From Allobaculum sp. Allo2 (GTDB lineage Bacteria; Bacillota_I; Bacilli_A; Erysipelotrichales; Erysipelotrichaceae), in NCBI RefSeq assembly GCF_022701175.1, contig NZ_CP078088.1, forward strand, positions 1,922,001 through 1,986,000: a stretch of 64,000 nt of DNA, given 5' to 3'. Made by a program: the position numbers and the translations under genes. The notes under the pieces were generated by a model. It worked only from the letters and a program-made list of their open reading frames with translations. It ran no database searches and was not told the origin of the DNA. This document shows positions 1-8,928 of this stretch, in pieces (position 1 is the first letter of the stretch; the number at the start of each line of letters is the position of its first letter).

Positions 1-1
1 G

Positions 2-850
2 CTTTCTGCCTGTGCAAAAGAGCATCAGCTGTTTTCGCCGGCCATCGTAGTCATTTCCGGAACGGCCGCTTTATACGATCCGCCCAGGCATTTGCGCGTC
101 GGGCTTTGCGGATCGGACGCTCTCAATCAGAAGCTGAAAGATCTTCTCCCCGCTTCTGTGCAGTATCAGCAGCTGCTCAAAGTCCGCTATCACGATCTGC
201 CTTTGCCAGACGATCTGTTTGATTCAGGTCTGCCGCAGTGGATCGTTTTGACCAGCGCGCACGGCATTCATGTCCTCATGCGCGAATTTCAGCGCCTGCA
301 CATCGATCATAGGAAACTGGCCAATACCCGGTTTGCGCTGATCGGACGCCAGAGCGCCAGAGTTCTCGAATCGTACGGGATTTTCGCCGACCTTGTCGCA
401 TCGCCTTCCTCCAGTCAATCCCTTCTTGAAACCCTCAAGCCCGAACTCGCTGAGGGAGATCGCGTTTTCCTCGCACAAAGCCGGCAGGCCATTGATGTTC
501 TCTCCAGAGGACTGCAGGAAATTTCTTCGATTACTGTGCTAGAACATCCGCTCTATGAAGTGACTTTTGAAAGTTCGAGCATGGATTTTCTCCCGGCAAA
601 AGTAAAAGACGATTCACCGGCCTGGAAAGAGCTTCTCCAGACGGATGTGCTCGCCGTTTCCAGCCGGGAATGTGCCAAAGCCGTCCTGCGCGATCATCTG
701 CTCGACCGTACAAAATGTATTGTTGCCATTTCGAAAGAAGTTGCCGATATTCTGGAAAATGAACGCAGTAAGAGAGCGATCGATCTTCGCATTGCCGAAA
801 CGCCAGATGCACACGGCATGGCCGAAGCCATTGAAACGCTGCTTCCCTGA
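2..850 (+). CDS. cobA-hemD: Uroporphyrinogen-III methyltransferase / uroporphyrinogen-III synthase fusion (CobA-HemD), 5' partial
   Basis: The reading frame is open from the first bases of the window, so the gene starts outside it. The first ~30 residues (including FSPAIVVIS) resemble the C-terminal end of SAM-dependent uroporphyrinogen-III methyltransferases. From about base 92 a HemD-type domain follows, with IVLTSAHGI near its start and a pattern of two Rossmann-like halves of about 250 residues. The fused enzyme would close hydroxymethylbilane to uroporphyrinogen III and methylate it to precorrin-2, the route to siroheme. A TTG at 92 could be mistaken for a start, but continuous coding upstream argues against it. 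The siroheme-dependent reductase 3.7 kb downstream supports the role. HemD domains diverge strongly, so this assignment rests on layout as much as on motifs. Confidence 0.75.
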   Translation, partial: LSACAKEHQLFSPAIVVISGTAALYDPPRHLRVGLCGSDALNQKLKDLLPASVQYQQLLKVRYHDLPLPDDLFDSGLPQWIVLTSAHGIHVLMREFQRLHIDHRKLANTRFALIGRQSARVLESYGIFADLVASPSSSQSLLETLKPELAEGDRVFLAQSRQAIDVLSRGLQEISSITVLEHPLYEVTFESSSMDFLPAKVKDDSPAWKELLQTDVLAVSSRECAKAVLRDHLLDRTKCIVAISKEVADILENERSKRAIDLRIAETPDAHGMAEAIETLLP

Positions 851-903
851 CCCCATCACGTATGCAAAGACCCAAAATACGAAAACAGGAAACACGAAGA
901 CAT

Positions 904-942
904 AAAAATGCGAACAGCCAGCTTAAAGCCGTTCGCATTTTT
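904..942. terminator. Bidirectional intrinsic terminator
   Basis: A perfect 12-bp stem (904-915 with 931-942) starts with five A and ends with five T, so it can stop transcription in both directions. It separates the plus-strand CobA-HemD gene from the convergent minus-strand Nudix gene. Confidence 0.8.
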
Positions 943-1004
943 CGTGCAGTCAGAGATTTCCTCTGCCTGTTTCTTTTGAAATTTTCGTTGGAAGCCAGAC
1001 CGGA

Positions 1005-1508
1005 TCAGCTTCCGGCTTTGTGTTCGGCTTTGAGCTGTACCGGCTGCTCTTTGTCATCGTAAAAGAGAATCGGCACATACAGACCGTCTTCGATTCGATA
1101 CTGAAATTCACCGAGATGATCGTTGTCCATCGCTTCCAGCATCAGATCAAAGTCCATGACGAGTCCCTCTGGGAGTTCATCCCTCTTAAACCAGCGGTTT
1201 TCGCCTTCTTCGCTGGAAATCAGACTGCCTTCGAAGTCGTCTGAGCGAAACAGGAAAACGATATAGCGGGAATCGCCATGAGGAAACTGTTTCACGCCGA
1301 CCAGTTTCACCGTACGCAGGCGCAGCCCGGTTTCTTCGAGAACTTCCCGCTTGCAGGCGTGGACGAACGATTCGCCGTGTTCGACATGGCCGCCGGGGAA
1401 AACCCAGCCGTCCCATTCGCCTTTATTCCGTTTCTGTAAAAGAATTTCATCATTCCGTGTGAGCAGACAGATCGTCGTCAGCTCGCAAGATTCGAGTTTA
1501 TGCTTCAT
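1005..1508 (-). CDS. Nudix hydrolase (MutT-like)
   Basis: 167 residues. The full Nudix box (G-x5-E-x7-REUxEExGU) is present at about residues 39-61: GGHVEHGESF followed by REVLEETGL. The box coordinates the divalent metals used to split nucleoside diphosphate-X substrates. The N-terminal strand reads TICLLTRNDEILLQKR, as in MutT/8-oxo-dGTP diphosphatase relatives, but substrate cannot be told from the box alone. Intact frame. It lies downstream of, and on the same strand as, the iron transporter genes with a gap of about 97 bases, so it may have its own promoter. Confidence 0.9.
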   Translation of the reverse strand: MKHKLESCELTTICLLTRNDEILLQKRNKGEWDGWVFPGGHVEHGESFVHACKREVLEETGLRLRTVKLVGVKQFPHGDSRYIVFLFRSDDFEGSLISSEEGENRWFKRDELPEGLVMDFDLMLEAMDNDHLGEFQYRIEDGLYVPILFYDDKEQPVQLKAEHKAGS

Positions 1509-1604
1509 CGTTTCGTACCTCTTTTCTCTCTTTTCAAACCGGTCCTGTATAAACCGTTTGAGCCGTAAAGAAAACGTACACCCATTCCTGAAAATCGAAA
1601 AAGT

Positions 1605-2441
1605 TTATTCATCCCGTACCGTAAAGAACGTTCGATTTTCACGAAGCGGAAACAGTCTGGCTGTTCGGGTAGACGGGTCCCAGTCGTTCAGGCGGATCTC
1701 GAAAACTTCCTGTAGAAGATCGCTTTGGGCAAGTTCGATTGCGCTGCCCTGAAACACTTTCTGATGTCCATCCAGGACGAGAATTTCATCCGCATAGCGT
1801 AAAGCGAGATCAAGATCGTGCGCCACGACGACGAGAATGCGCGAAGGATCTTTCAGCATGCAGAGCAGATCCATGAGTTCAAAACGCGCGGAAGGATCGA
1901 GGTTGGCTCCCGGTTCATCCAGAAACAGACAGTGCGGGTTTTGAACGAGCACCTGTGCGATGGCCGCTTTCTGCCGTTCGCCAGCGGACACTTCATCCAG
2001 GCGATGCGTCGCCAGCGCGTCAATCGACAATGCACGCATCGCATCCTGTGCCCGTTTTGCTGCATCTTCTGACTGCATGCCGGAGAGATCTGTCTTCCCG
2101 GCTTTTTTCCAGAAACGCGAAAACCGGCTCTCTTCTCTGGCGTAATCGCCCAGTTCCACAAAGCGCTGAACGCTCATCTGCACATTGAGCGTATCGTCCG
2201 CGATTCGCCCGGTAATTCTCGCCCGTTCCATCGCAGAAAGAGGAAGGAGATTTTTCCCGTTGTACAATACGCTGCCGCTTTGCGGTTTCATCCAGCCGCC
2301 GAGAATGGAAAGCAGCGTACTTTTGCCGGAACCGTTGCGGCCGAGGATGATATACAGCTTTCCTTCTTTAAAATCGGAGGAAAAGTCTTGGATGACGACT
2401 TTGTTTCCGTAGCCGGCGCGAATATGTTCAGCTTTAAGCAT
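1605..2441 (-). CDS. Iron-complex ABC transporter ATP-binding protein (FecE/FhuC-like)
   Basis: 278 residues. Walker A is GRNGSGKST, the signature is VSAGERQ, and Walker B is CLFLDEPGANLD followed by a switch histidine region VVAHDLD. This is the cytoplasmic motor of an iron-siderophore/haem/cobalamin family importer. Its start overlaps the end of the permease gene by 8 bases, so translation is probably coupled. Order in the operon (transcribed right to left) is binding lipoprotein, permease, ATPase. The frame is intact, unlike its two partners. The substrate is inferred from family only. Confidence 0.9.
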   Translation of the reverse strand: MLKAEHIRAGYGNKVVIQDFSSDFKEGKLYIILGRNGSGKSTLLSILGGWMKPQSGSVLYNGKNLLPLSAMERARITGRIADDTLNVQMSVQRFVELGDYAREESRFSRFWKKAGKTDLSGMQSEDAAKRAQDAMRALSIDALATHRLDEVSAGERQKAAIAQVLVQNPHCLFLDEPGANLDPSARFELMDLLCMLKDPSRILVVVAHDLDLALRYADEILVLDGHQKVFQGSAIELAQSDLLQEVFEIRLNDWDPSTRTARLFPLRENRTFFTVRDE

Positions 2442-3389
2442 CCAGTTTTCTCCTTTCCAGAAGCAGATAGAGAAAATACGGACCGCCAGCCAGTGAGAGG
2501 ACCAGTCCGGCCGGCAGCTCCCACGGAAGCAAAATCCAGCGGCCGATCAGATCCGCCGCGCCGACGAGCAGTGCGCCGACCAGAACGCAAAGAAGCAGAA
2601 ACGTCTTAAACGGCAGACGATAGCGCGAAAGCCAGGCAGGGACAATGAGGCCGACAAAGCCAAGCATGCCGCAGAGCGAAACGACCCCGCACGCCAGCAG
2701 CGCGCAAAGAAACAGAAAGAAGACACTCCATTTTTCCACATTCAGACCGAGCGTCTGTGCCTGCCGGTCGCCAAGCGTAAACATTTCCAGTTCTCTGGAA
2801 AAGAGGAACACCAGAACAATTGCCGGCAAAATCAAGATGGACGCATACAGATCCTTATTTAAGGAAAGCGAAGCCAGCGATCCGATCTTAAACGAGGCAT
2901 AGCCGCTCAGCGCATCCGGGACCAGGACGGTCAGAAGATCGATCCCGGCAGAAAACAGCTGGCTGATCGCCATGCCCGCCAGCAGGATTGTCAGCCGGGA
3001 CGCTTTTCGCTTTCTGGCCAGATTGGCGACGAGAAGGCCGCACGCCAGACCGCCAAAAAGCCGAACACCGTTCCTGCGCTGAAGGAGAGCGGAAAGAGAC
3101 TGCTGCCAAGAATGGTAAAAAAGCCGACCGAGGCGTTGACGCCGATGATGTTGGCCGAGGCCAGCGGATTATGCAAAATGGTCTGGACCAAAGCGCCGGA
3201 GAGCGCGAGCGCACTTCCCGCAAGAAGAGCGCCAAGTACGCGCGGCAGACGCAGATGCAAAACGATCGAGCGCATCGATTCCTGCATCGGATCCAGCCAG
3301 CCGGCCGGACCGGCCAGTATGGAAATCACAGAAAGCCCAACCAGGAGAATGAGCGCGCCAAGCACCATTTTGCGCGGTTTACTCGCCAT
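2434..3389 (-). CDS. FecCD-family iron-complex ABC transporter permease (one apparent frameshift)
   Basis: About 318 residues after repair, strongly hydrophobic, with the FecCD pattern: an early RLPRVLGALLAGSALA segment, a central LTILLAGMAISQLF segment and a C-terminal LVGLIVPAWLSR-like segment. The frame breaks at the A5 run 3055-3059. One added base restores a continuous protein through GGLACGLLVANLARKRK, so a base-calling deletion is the simplest cause. The start chosen is MASKPRKM at 3389, which overlaps the stop of the binding lipoprotein gene by 11 bases. The permease forms the membrane channel for the ferric or other metal-chelate complex delivered by the lipoprotein. Confidence 0.85.
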
Positions 3390-4400
3390 AGACGATCGTT
3401 TCGAGATTTTCCAGAGCATCCGCCCACTTCGCGTTTGGCTTCAGGTTGTACAGCTTCTGATCGAGGACATACACTTTTCCGTTTTTAACCGCGTCCAGGT
3501 TTTTCCATGCATCGCTCTGAAACAGGGCATCGGCGATTTCCTGCGCCTGTTCGTTCGTTTTTCCCTGCGCGACATAAAAATCTGATCCGGGTTTTCTTTC
3601 GCGATGACTTCCATGGACAGCGTGTCCAGACCGTCTTCGCCAGCAATGTTTTCCGTTTTCAGATCCGCTAACATGGAGCCTAATACTGAGTTGGAAGAGC
3701 CAAGCGCCTTGATTCCCTTTCCAGTTTCGCGAAGAGCCAGAACTTTTGGCGGGTTATTGCGCTCTTTGTTTCGAATGGCTTCGATGCGTTTCTGCTGTTC
3801 GAGACCGTTCTTTTCATAGCTGCTTGTATCCCCGGTAATACGACAGAACTGTTCCAGGACGCGCAGATAGTCTTCAAAGGAAGACACATCATAGTAAACG
3901 ACAGGAATGCCGGATTCCTCCAGCAGATCCGCCATTTTCTTCTGAGAATCGTTTTTGGCACTGGCGATGACCAGGTCCGGATCGGATGAGAGCAGCGTTT
4001 CCTGCGCAATGGATTTCACATCGCCCAGATCCTGTACCTTTTCGGAATCGAGATCCAGATCAAAGGACGTCCACGTATCGTGCGCCGCTGCCGCAATCTG
4101 ATCCTTGCCGCCGGCATCCGCAAAAAGGTCCGCAAAGCTTCCGATCAGAATGGCTGCGCGCTCCGGCTTTTGAATTTCGACCTCACGGCCAAGATCGTCC
4201 TTAAGAACAATCGTCTGCTCATCCGTCTGGGTGTAAAGCGCCGAAGAGAGCGAGGACGTCTGGGAAGAAACGGAAGCATCCGCGGTTTGCGAAGAGTTCG
4301 ACGCGCAGCCGCCCAGAAGAGAAGTCACGGCGGCGCAAAGCAGAAGGCGCGAGGCTAAGGAAGATTTTAAATTCAGGTTTCGTTTTGTAATTTTGTTCAT
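3379..4400 (-). CDS. Iron-complex ABC transporter substrate-binding lipoprotein (one apparent frameshift)
   Basis: The N-terminus is a lipoprotein signal peptide with lipobox LLGGC (Cys about residue 31), followed by a Ser/Thr-rich linker. The body is a periplasmic-binding-protein type 3 (TroA-like) fold: DDLGREVEIQKP opening, SSDPDLVIASA in the first lobe, a long helix, then a second lobe near ENPDQIF. The frame breaks at the A5 run 3576-3580; one added base continues the protein through QGKTNEQAQEIADALF to a natural end at 3379. It captures the chelate outside the membrane and hands it to the FecCD permease. Confidence 0.85.
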
Positions 4401-4462
4401 AAGACAGTATTTGAATGGTGTTTTGAAAACCGGTGTAAGAAAACCGGTCTGAATCAGGAAAA

Positions 4463-4494
4463 CGCTTCGGGATCAGAATTCTGATGCCGAAGCG
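4463..4494 (-). terminator. Intrinsic terminator of the sulfite/nitrite reductase gene
   Basis: An 8-bp outer stem (CGCTTCGG with CCGAAGCG) encloses the inner palindrome ATCAGAATTCTGAT. Read on the minus strand it is followed by TTTTCCTGATT. It lies just downstream of the reductase stop and ahead of the transporter operon. Confidence 0.7.
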
Positions 4495-4516
4495 TGAGTG
4501 AAAATCAAATTGGATA

Positions 4517-6072
4517 TTAAATCAGGTAATCGGCAGCGGCTTCTTTTACTCCGTCTGGATTGGCCTTTTCCCAGGCATCATAGCCCATGCCAGAAGCTTC
4601 CACGATGCGCGCGAGATGGATCAGGAAATCCGGAATGCGATCCAACCGGAATATTGCCGAGCTCCACGCCCATTTTTCTTCGCCCTGTTCATCGTTTCCT
4701 CCGGCATAAAGCAGGAAGGTCGGAACCGGCTTCTTATCGACGACTTTCAGAGCGCCGCGGAAACCGATCTTGCCGATCTGATGGGCGGCACAGCTCGACG
4801 GGCAGCCGGAAATATGAATCTGCGGCAGAGCGTCATCGGCGACGCCGGCTTCGCTGACTTTGGCCAGAATCGTGCGCAGCAGATCCTGCGAATCGCGCAG
4901 ACCGACCTGACAGATGGACGCACCAATGCACGATTCGGACGTTTCGAACGCCGTCCGCGCCGCTTCGGATTCAATGATTTCCAGAATCTGACGGGCTTCG
5001 TTTGCAGTCAGGTTAATGATATAGGCCCCTTCGTCCGGGGACAGTCGCATTTCGACCTGATCCATATGTTCGAGAGCGCCGGACAGACGGCCGAGCGTTT
5101 CGATCGAAGGAACGCCGCCGCGCGGATGGAAGAGAACGCTGTACAGATCGCCGTTGGTCTGATGCTTCACGATGAAGGACTCTTCGAGCGGTTCGCCCTC
5201 GCCTTCCTTGTGAATGCGCAGATCTTCAAAATTGTCTACATACAGGTTCTTTTCTTCTTTGAGCTTGCGGAATTCCTTGTCGAATTCCTCGATCAGACGA
5301 TCGCGGCCAAGGCTTTCCTGCAAATAGCGGGTTCTGGCTTTGGAGCGGTTTTCGTAGTTGCCGTATTTACGGAACAGGCGGATCATCGCTTCAATGACGT
5401 ACAGAATCTTACCCGGTTCCAGGCTTTCTTTGACTTTTACGCCAAATTTAGGATTGTTTCCCAGACCGCCGGCGATATAGACATCGTAGCGGCCGTCTTC
5501 TCTGGCTACAAAGCCAAGATCGCGGAACGTCGCATGAGTGACGTTGGATTTCGAATTGGAGAACGCGACTTTCAGCTTGCGGGGCATTTTGTCCTGGTCG
5601 ATGAAATCGAGCAGGAATTCAGCAGCCGCAAGGGCATGGGGCATAACGTCAAAGTATTCTTCTTCCACGCCGCTGAGCGGAGAGCACATCACGTTGCGCG
5701 GATAGTCGCCGCCGCCTCCGTAGCAGACGATGCCGACATTGGGGCCTGCTCCATAATGTCGCAGACGGTATCGACATCGAGATCGTGCAGCTGGATGGTC
5801 TGGCATGTTGTAAAGTGCGCCATCTTGACATCGTGCTTGCGAATCATTTCAACAATAAAGCGCAGTTTTTCCGGCGTGACGCGGCCGCCGCTCATACGCA
5901 GACGCAGCATGCTTTTCTGGCCGCCGCGCTGGGCGTAGCTTCCGTATTTTCCGGAGAAGCCTTTGTATTCCTTCATATTCATCTGGTGATTGAAGAATTT
6001 TTCCGCTCCTTCGCGAAATTTCGGAACGACTTTCTTATATTCATCGTAATCGACAGGTTTTAAAACAGACAT
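4517..6072 (-). CDS. Ferredoxin-type sulfite/nitrite reductase, siroheme and [4Fe-4S] (one apparent frameshift)
   Basis: About 518 residues after repair. The N-terminal half has the ferredoxin-like NIR/SIR repeat with MLRLRMSGGRVTPEK and the siroheme-side block GGGGDYPRN. The C-terminal half carries the cluster ligands as C-x5-C (CIGASIC) and C-x3-C (CPSSC), then a second ferredoxin-like domain. These residues hold the coupled [4Fe-4S]-siroheme centre for six-electron reduction of sulfite or nitrite. The frame breaks at the G4 run 5741-5744 and is mended by one base. GAGGT lies 9 bases before the ATG at 6072. The nearby CobA-HemD gene would supply the cofactor. Sulfite versus nitrite cannot be decided by eye. 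Confidence 0.88.
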
Positions 6073-6436
6073 GGATATTTACCTCTATTCCACTTCAGTA
6101 TAATACAGTGCATTTTCTGACACCCCTTACTTGAATCACAAATCTGAGGATTTTGACGTGCGGCTGTCTCCGCCCGGCTTCGTTTTTGAAACGTGTATAT
6201 ATCCTTTGCGGTTCCTTTCCTGCTCATTTCGGATAAAAGAGCGTCTTCTCTGTTTTCTGTTCAAAATCTGGAACCTTCTATCTTCTTCCCCTTTTCTGGA
6301 CTGCGCAGGATCCGCCTTGCTTCGTTCGCACGGAGTGCCCGCTGGATTGTGGAATATCACGCTATTCCTTCCAGGCTGCGAAACATGTCCTCGTGCCTGT
6401 CCGATTCGTCGGCTCTGGCGGCTTTTGATCTTTCCG

Positions 6437-6464
6437 TTGAATCCCTTTTGGATTTCTTTATAAT
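6437..6464 (+). promoter_or_regulatory. Promoter of tRNA-Leu
   Basis: A -35 TTGAAT (6437-6442) and a perfect -10 TATAAT (6459-6464) are 16 bases apart, 10 bases before the mature tRNA start. Confidence 0.7.
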
Positions 6465-6473
6465 GAACACGTT

Positions 6474-6560
6474 GCCCGCGTGGTGAAACTGGTAGACGCA
6501 GTGGACTCAAAATCCATCGACAGCGATGTCGTGCCGGTTCGAGTCCGGCCGTGGGCACCA
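6474..6560 (+). tRNA. tRNA-Leu (anticodon CAA)
   Basis: 87 bases with encoded CCA. The acceptor stem GCCCGCG pairs with CGTGGGC (one G-U). The anticodon arm reads GGACTCAAAATCC with CAA at positions 34-36. A long variable arm (CGACAGCGATGTCG) and the T-loop GGTTCGAGTCC are typical class II features. Its 3' end faces the McrBC-like island, a usual place for island insertion. Confidence 0.95.
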
Positions 6561-6574
6561 TTTTCGAACTTCAG

Positions 6575-6595
6575 TCCCCAGATCTGGGGATTTTT
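6575..6595 (+). terminator. Terminator of tRNA-Leu
   Basis: The palindrome TCCCCAGATCTGGGGA (6575-6590) is followed by five T (6591-6595), 15 bases after the tRNA CCA. Confidence 0.75.
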
Positions 6596-6607
6596 ATGAA
6601 ACGAAAT

Positions 6608-6639
6608 AACGCGCAGATCCATACGGAAATCTGCGCGTT
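6608..6639. terminator. Hairpin between tRNA-Leu and the nuclease gene
   Basis: An 11-bp perfect stem (6608-6618 with 6629-6639) with A/T-rich flanks on both sides. It could terminate the minus-strand nuclease operon, which ends at 6725, or back up the tRNA terminator. Confidence 0.55.
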
Positions 6640-6724
6640 TTGTTATGCGGGGTGAACAATGAAATCAATCCGCTCACTTAATCGCCGCTCACTCAATCGG
6701 ATAAATCCGAATGAACTGCGTCGT

Positions 6725-8928
6725 TTAGAGGTTCTTCGTTTTTTGCGCTGTATTTTCGTCGATCCCGTTTTCCGGCTCCAGTCCGGAAAAATCGACAGAG
6801 CGATCGACCGGCTCCTCGACCGGATTATCCTGTGCCGGATCCGAATCGAGCGAAGATGGGGTCATAGGCGGGAACGCTTCCTGATCTTCCGTGGCCTCCA
6901 TCGTTTCGAAGTCTTCCTCAAACGGATCTTCGGGGTCAGCCTCATCGGGATCAAACAAAGACGCCTGCGAGAGTAGTGCCAGCGAGGCCAGCGGCGATTG
7001 CGAATCCAGATTGGCGGGAAGCAGACTGTCGCTGTCCGAAACATTTAGCGGCCGCTCGTAAATCGCTCGGGCCTTTTCGATCTGATTGGTAAAGAGACGC
7101 TGCAAAGCTTCAAACTGATCGGCCTGCCGGGTTCCCGGATATTCGTAAAGCGAAATGATTTCGACCTGCGGAAAGATCGACTCCGAATCGCGGACCAGAT
7201 CGTAAATCGAGCGGGCGATGCGCAGACGAGTCTGTACTTCCGGATTTCGTCCATTGAATACGTAAAGACCGGTAATCTGATCGTCCGGATGAATCGGCGA
7301 AATGGAAAACAGATACTTGAAGATCAGCGGGAAAATTTTCTGCTTTTTGACATCGTGCGACGTGGAGTACTTGGCATCGCCGAGAATGTAGCGGGCGCCT
7401 TTCCACTTTGGACTTTCAATGCGGAATACGTAGTCCGGCGTGTAGTACGTTCCATAGGAAGATTCTTCACTGCCCTTGATCGGCATCGAAATCGATGTGG
7501 AGCGGCCAAGGCCGGTAATCGCGCGGTCTGGATGCTTGTGGTTGTAGATGACCGGCTGATAGTAAAGCGTGATTTTCAGATCGTCCTTCTGATAAATGTA
7601 GACGTTGTTGATCTCGGTGTTCTTATAAAACGTATCGCTTTCAAACGTGTAGTTGACCCGGTACGAACGGGTGCGCTGAAAGCCGCTGCTTTCGAAAAAC
7701 TCGCCCAGCTTCGTCAGAACGTACACTTCATACATTTCCGTAATCTGCAAAAACGTTCGAACGAAGCGAAGATCGCCGACACTCACGTTTTTCCTCGCGA
7801 AGCAGCGGCTGATGCTTTCGTAAATCAGACGGTATGCGGGCAGCTGACGGAACGCCGGGGTCAGCGTCGGCGCTTTTTCAGTTCAATGAGTCTGGCCGGA
7901 ATGGCACGGGAATACACCTGATACAGATAACGGAACCCCGCGAGCAGATCCCGCAGTTCGTTTTCTGTCGAATCAAACGAGTTTTTCATGACTTCGTACA
8001 GGAAGGCCGCAGAGTTCTGCATGTTCGTGATCGTCTTGTCATGAAGAACCGACCGGGCAGGAATCAGCTTTTTCTCCCTGGCCAGTTCGGGAATCATGGC
8101 TTCAATATCGTCGCAGACACCCTTGAGAAACGAGAGAGTGACCTGATTTTCGTACACATCCGTCGTACTGAGCGTCTGATCGACGTGCGAGAGATCGGGA
8201 ATATATGTGTTCATTCCAATACGCAGACCGACGCGGGAATCGCGAACACGATGCAGGGCTTCTGGATGTCCCAGCAAATACCGCACGCTGGCCTGCATGG
8301 ACTGGCTGCTGCCGTTCTGAGAGTGAAGCGCAGCTTTTCTTGGCCGCAGGCGAATGAGCCGCCAGGACCGTTCAAAAAGCGTCGCGGTCTGCTTGAGCTG
8401 ACGGATCTTGTCTTCAAGCGAATAGTAGCCGGGCCCTTTAGATCCTTCCCGGGTATCGTAGTCTTCCCTGGTTCCGTAAAAGAGCATCGGATTGTGACGG
8501 GCAATATAGGCGCCCATGGAATTGACGGAATAGTTTTCGTCCGTCAGCGGCGTGATGACTTCGATGTAGTCGGAGTAAAACATCTGAGCCGGTCCGCTGG
8601 CGTAAGTCACCCGGATGGTAAAGCGCGCAAAGCCAAAGGCATCGGCGAAAATCGATTTCGACCGGCCGCCGGGCGCGAAGTAGAGACGGTTGGTATTGGC
8701 GTAGTAGGTGGCACTGATCGGATAGTGGTTCAGCTGAACTTCCACATGCCGTATGTAGCCGGCACGCGGAACGCTGAGCTGCGCCGAATACGATCCCGTG
8801 GCATACACCTGGGCTTTCTGCGCTTTTAACAAATAGGAGAGCGGCAGTACTTCATCGGCCGGATGCAGCGGAACTTCGATCAGTTCCGCCCGGTAGTCGT
8901 CATAAAGCCGCAGTACGCTTTCGGACAT
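6725..8928 (-). CDS. DUF2357 / PD-(D/E)XK nuclease, McrC-like partner of the AAA+ ATPase (one apparent frameshift)
   Basis: About 734 residues after repair. The N-terminal ~350 residues are a beta-rich domain, with SYSAQLSVPRAGYIRHV, of the DUF2357 type. The C-terminal third holds a PD-(D/E)XK core: TPDYVFRIE, then about 20 residues on, YILGDAKYS, giving the PD and D-x-K catalytic signature, preceded by a helix (MYEVYVLTKLGEFF) typical of these nucleases. An acidic low-complexity tail follows. The frame breaks at the T5 run 7874-7878; one base rejoins IELKK to APTLTPAFRQL. The ATG at 8928 overlaps the ATPase stop as TGATG, so the pair is translationally coupled. By analogy to McrBC it would cut nucleic acid once the ATPase has recognised its target. 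The target is unknown. Confidence 0.7.

Noticed and set aside
4400-4460. Cobalamin or other riboswitch before the iron-binding lipoprotein
   Set aside because: Only short repeated AAAACCGGT segments are visible; no conserved riboswitch core can be recognised.
4616-5938. 440-codon plus-strand frame
   Set aside because: It is the mirror of the sulfite/nitrite reductase gene; the minus strand carries the siroheme and cluster motifs.
6136-6561. 141-codon minus-strand frame ending across tRNA-Leu
   Set aside because: The protein begins with a translated antisense of the tRNA (a familiar artefact of frames running across tRNA genes) and has no ribosome site.
7289-8829. Large plus-strand frames inside the nuclease gene
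   Set aside because: Mirror frames of a high-GC third-position gene; no start signals.
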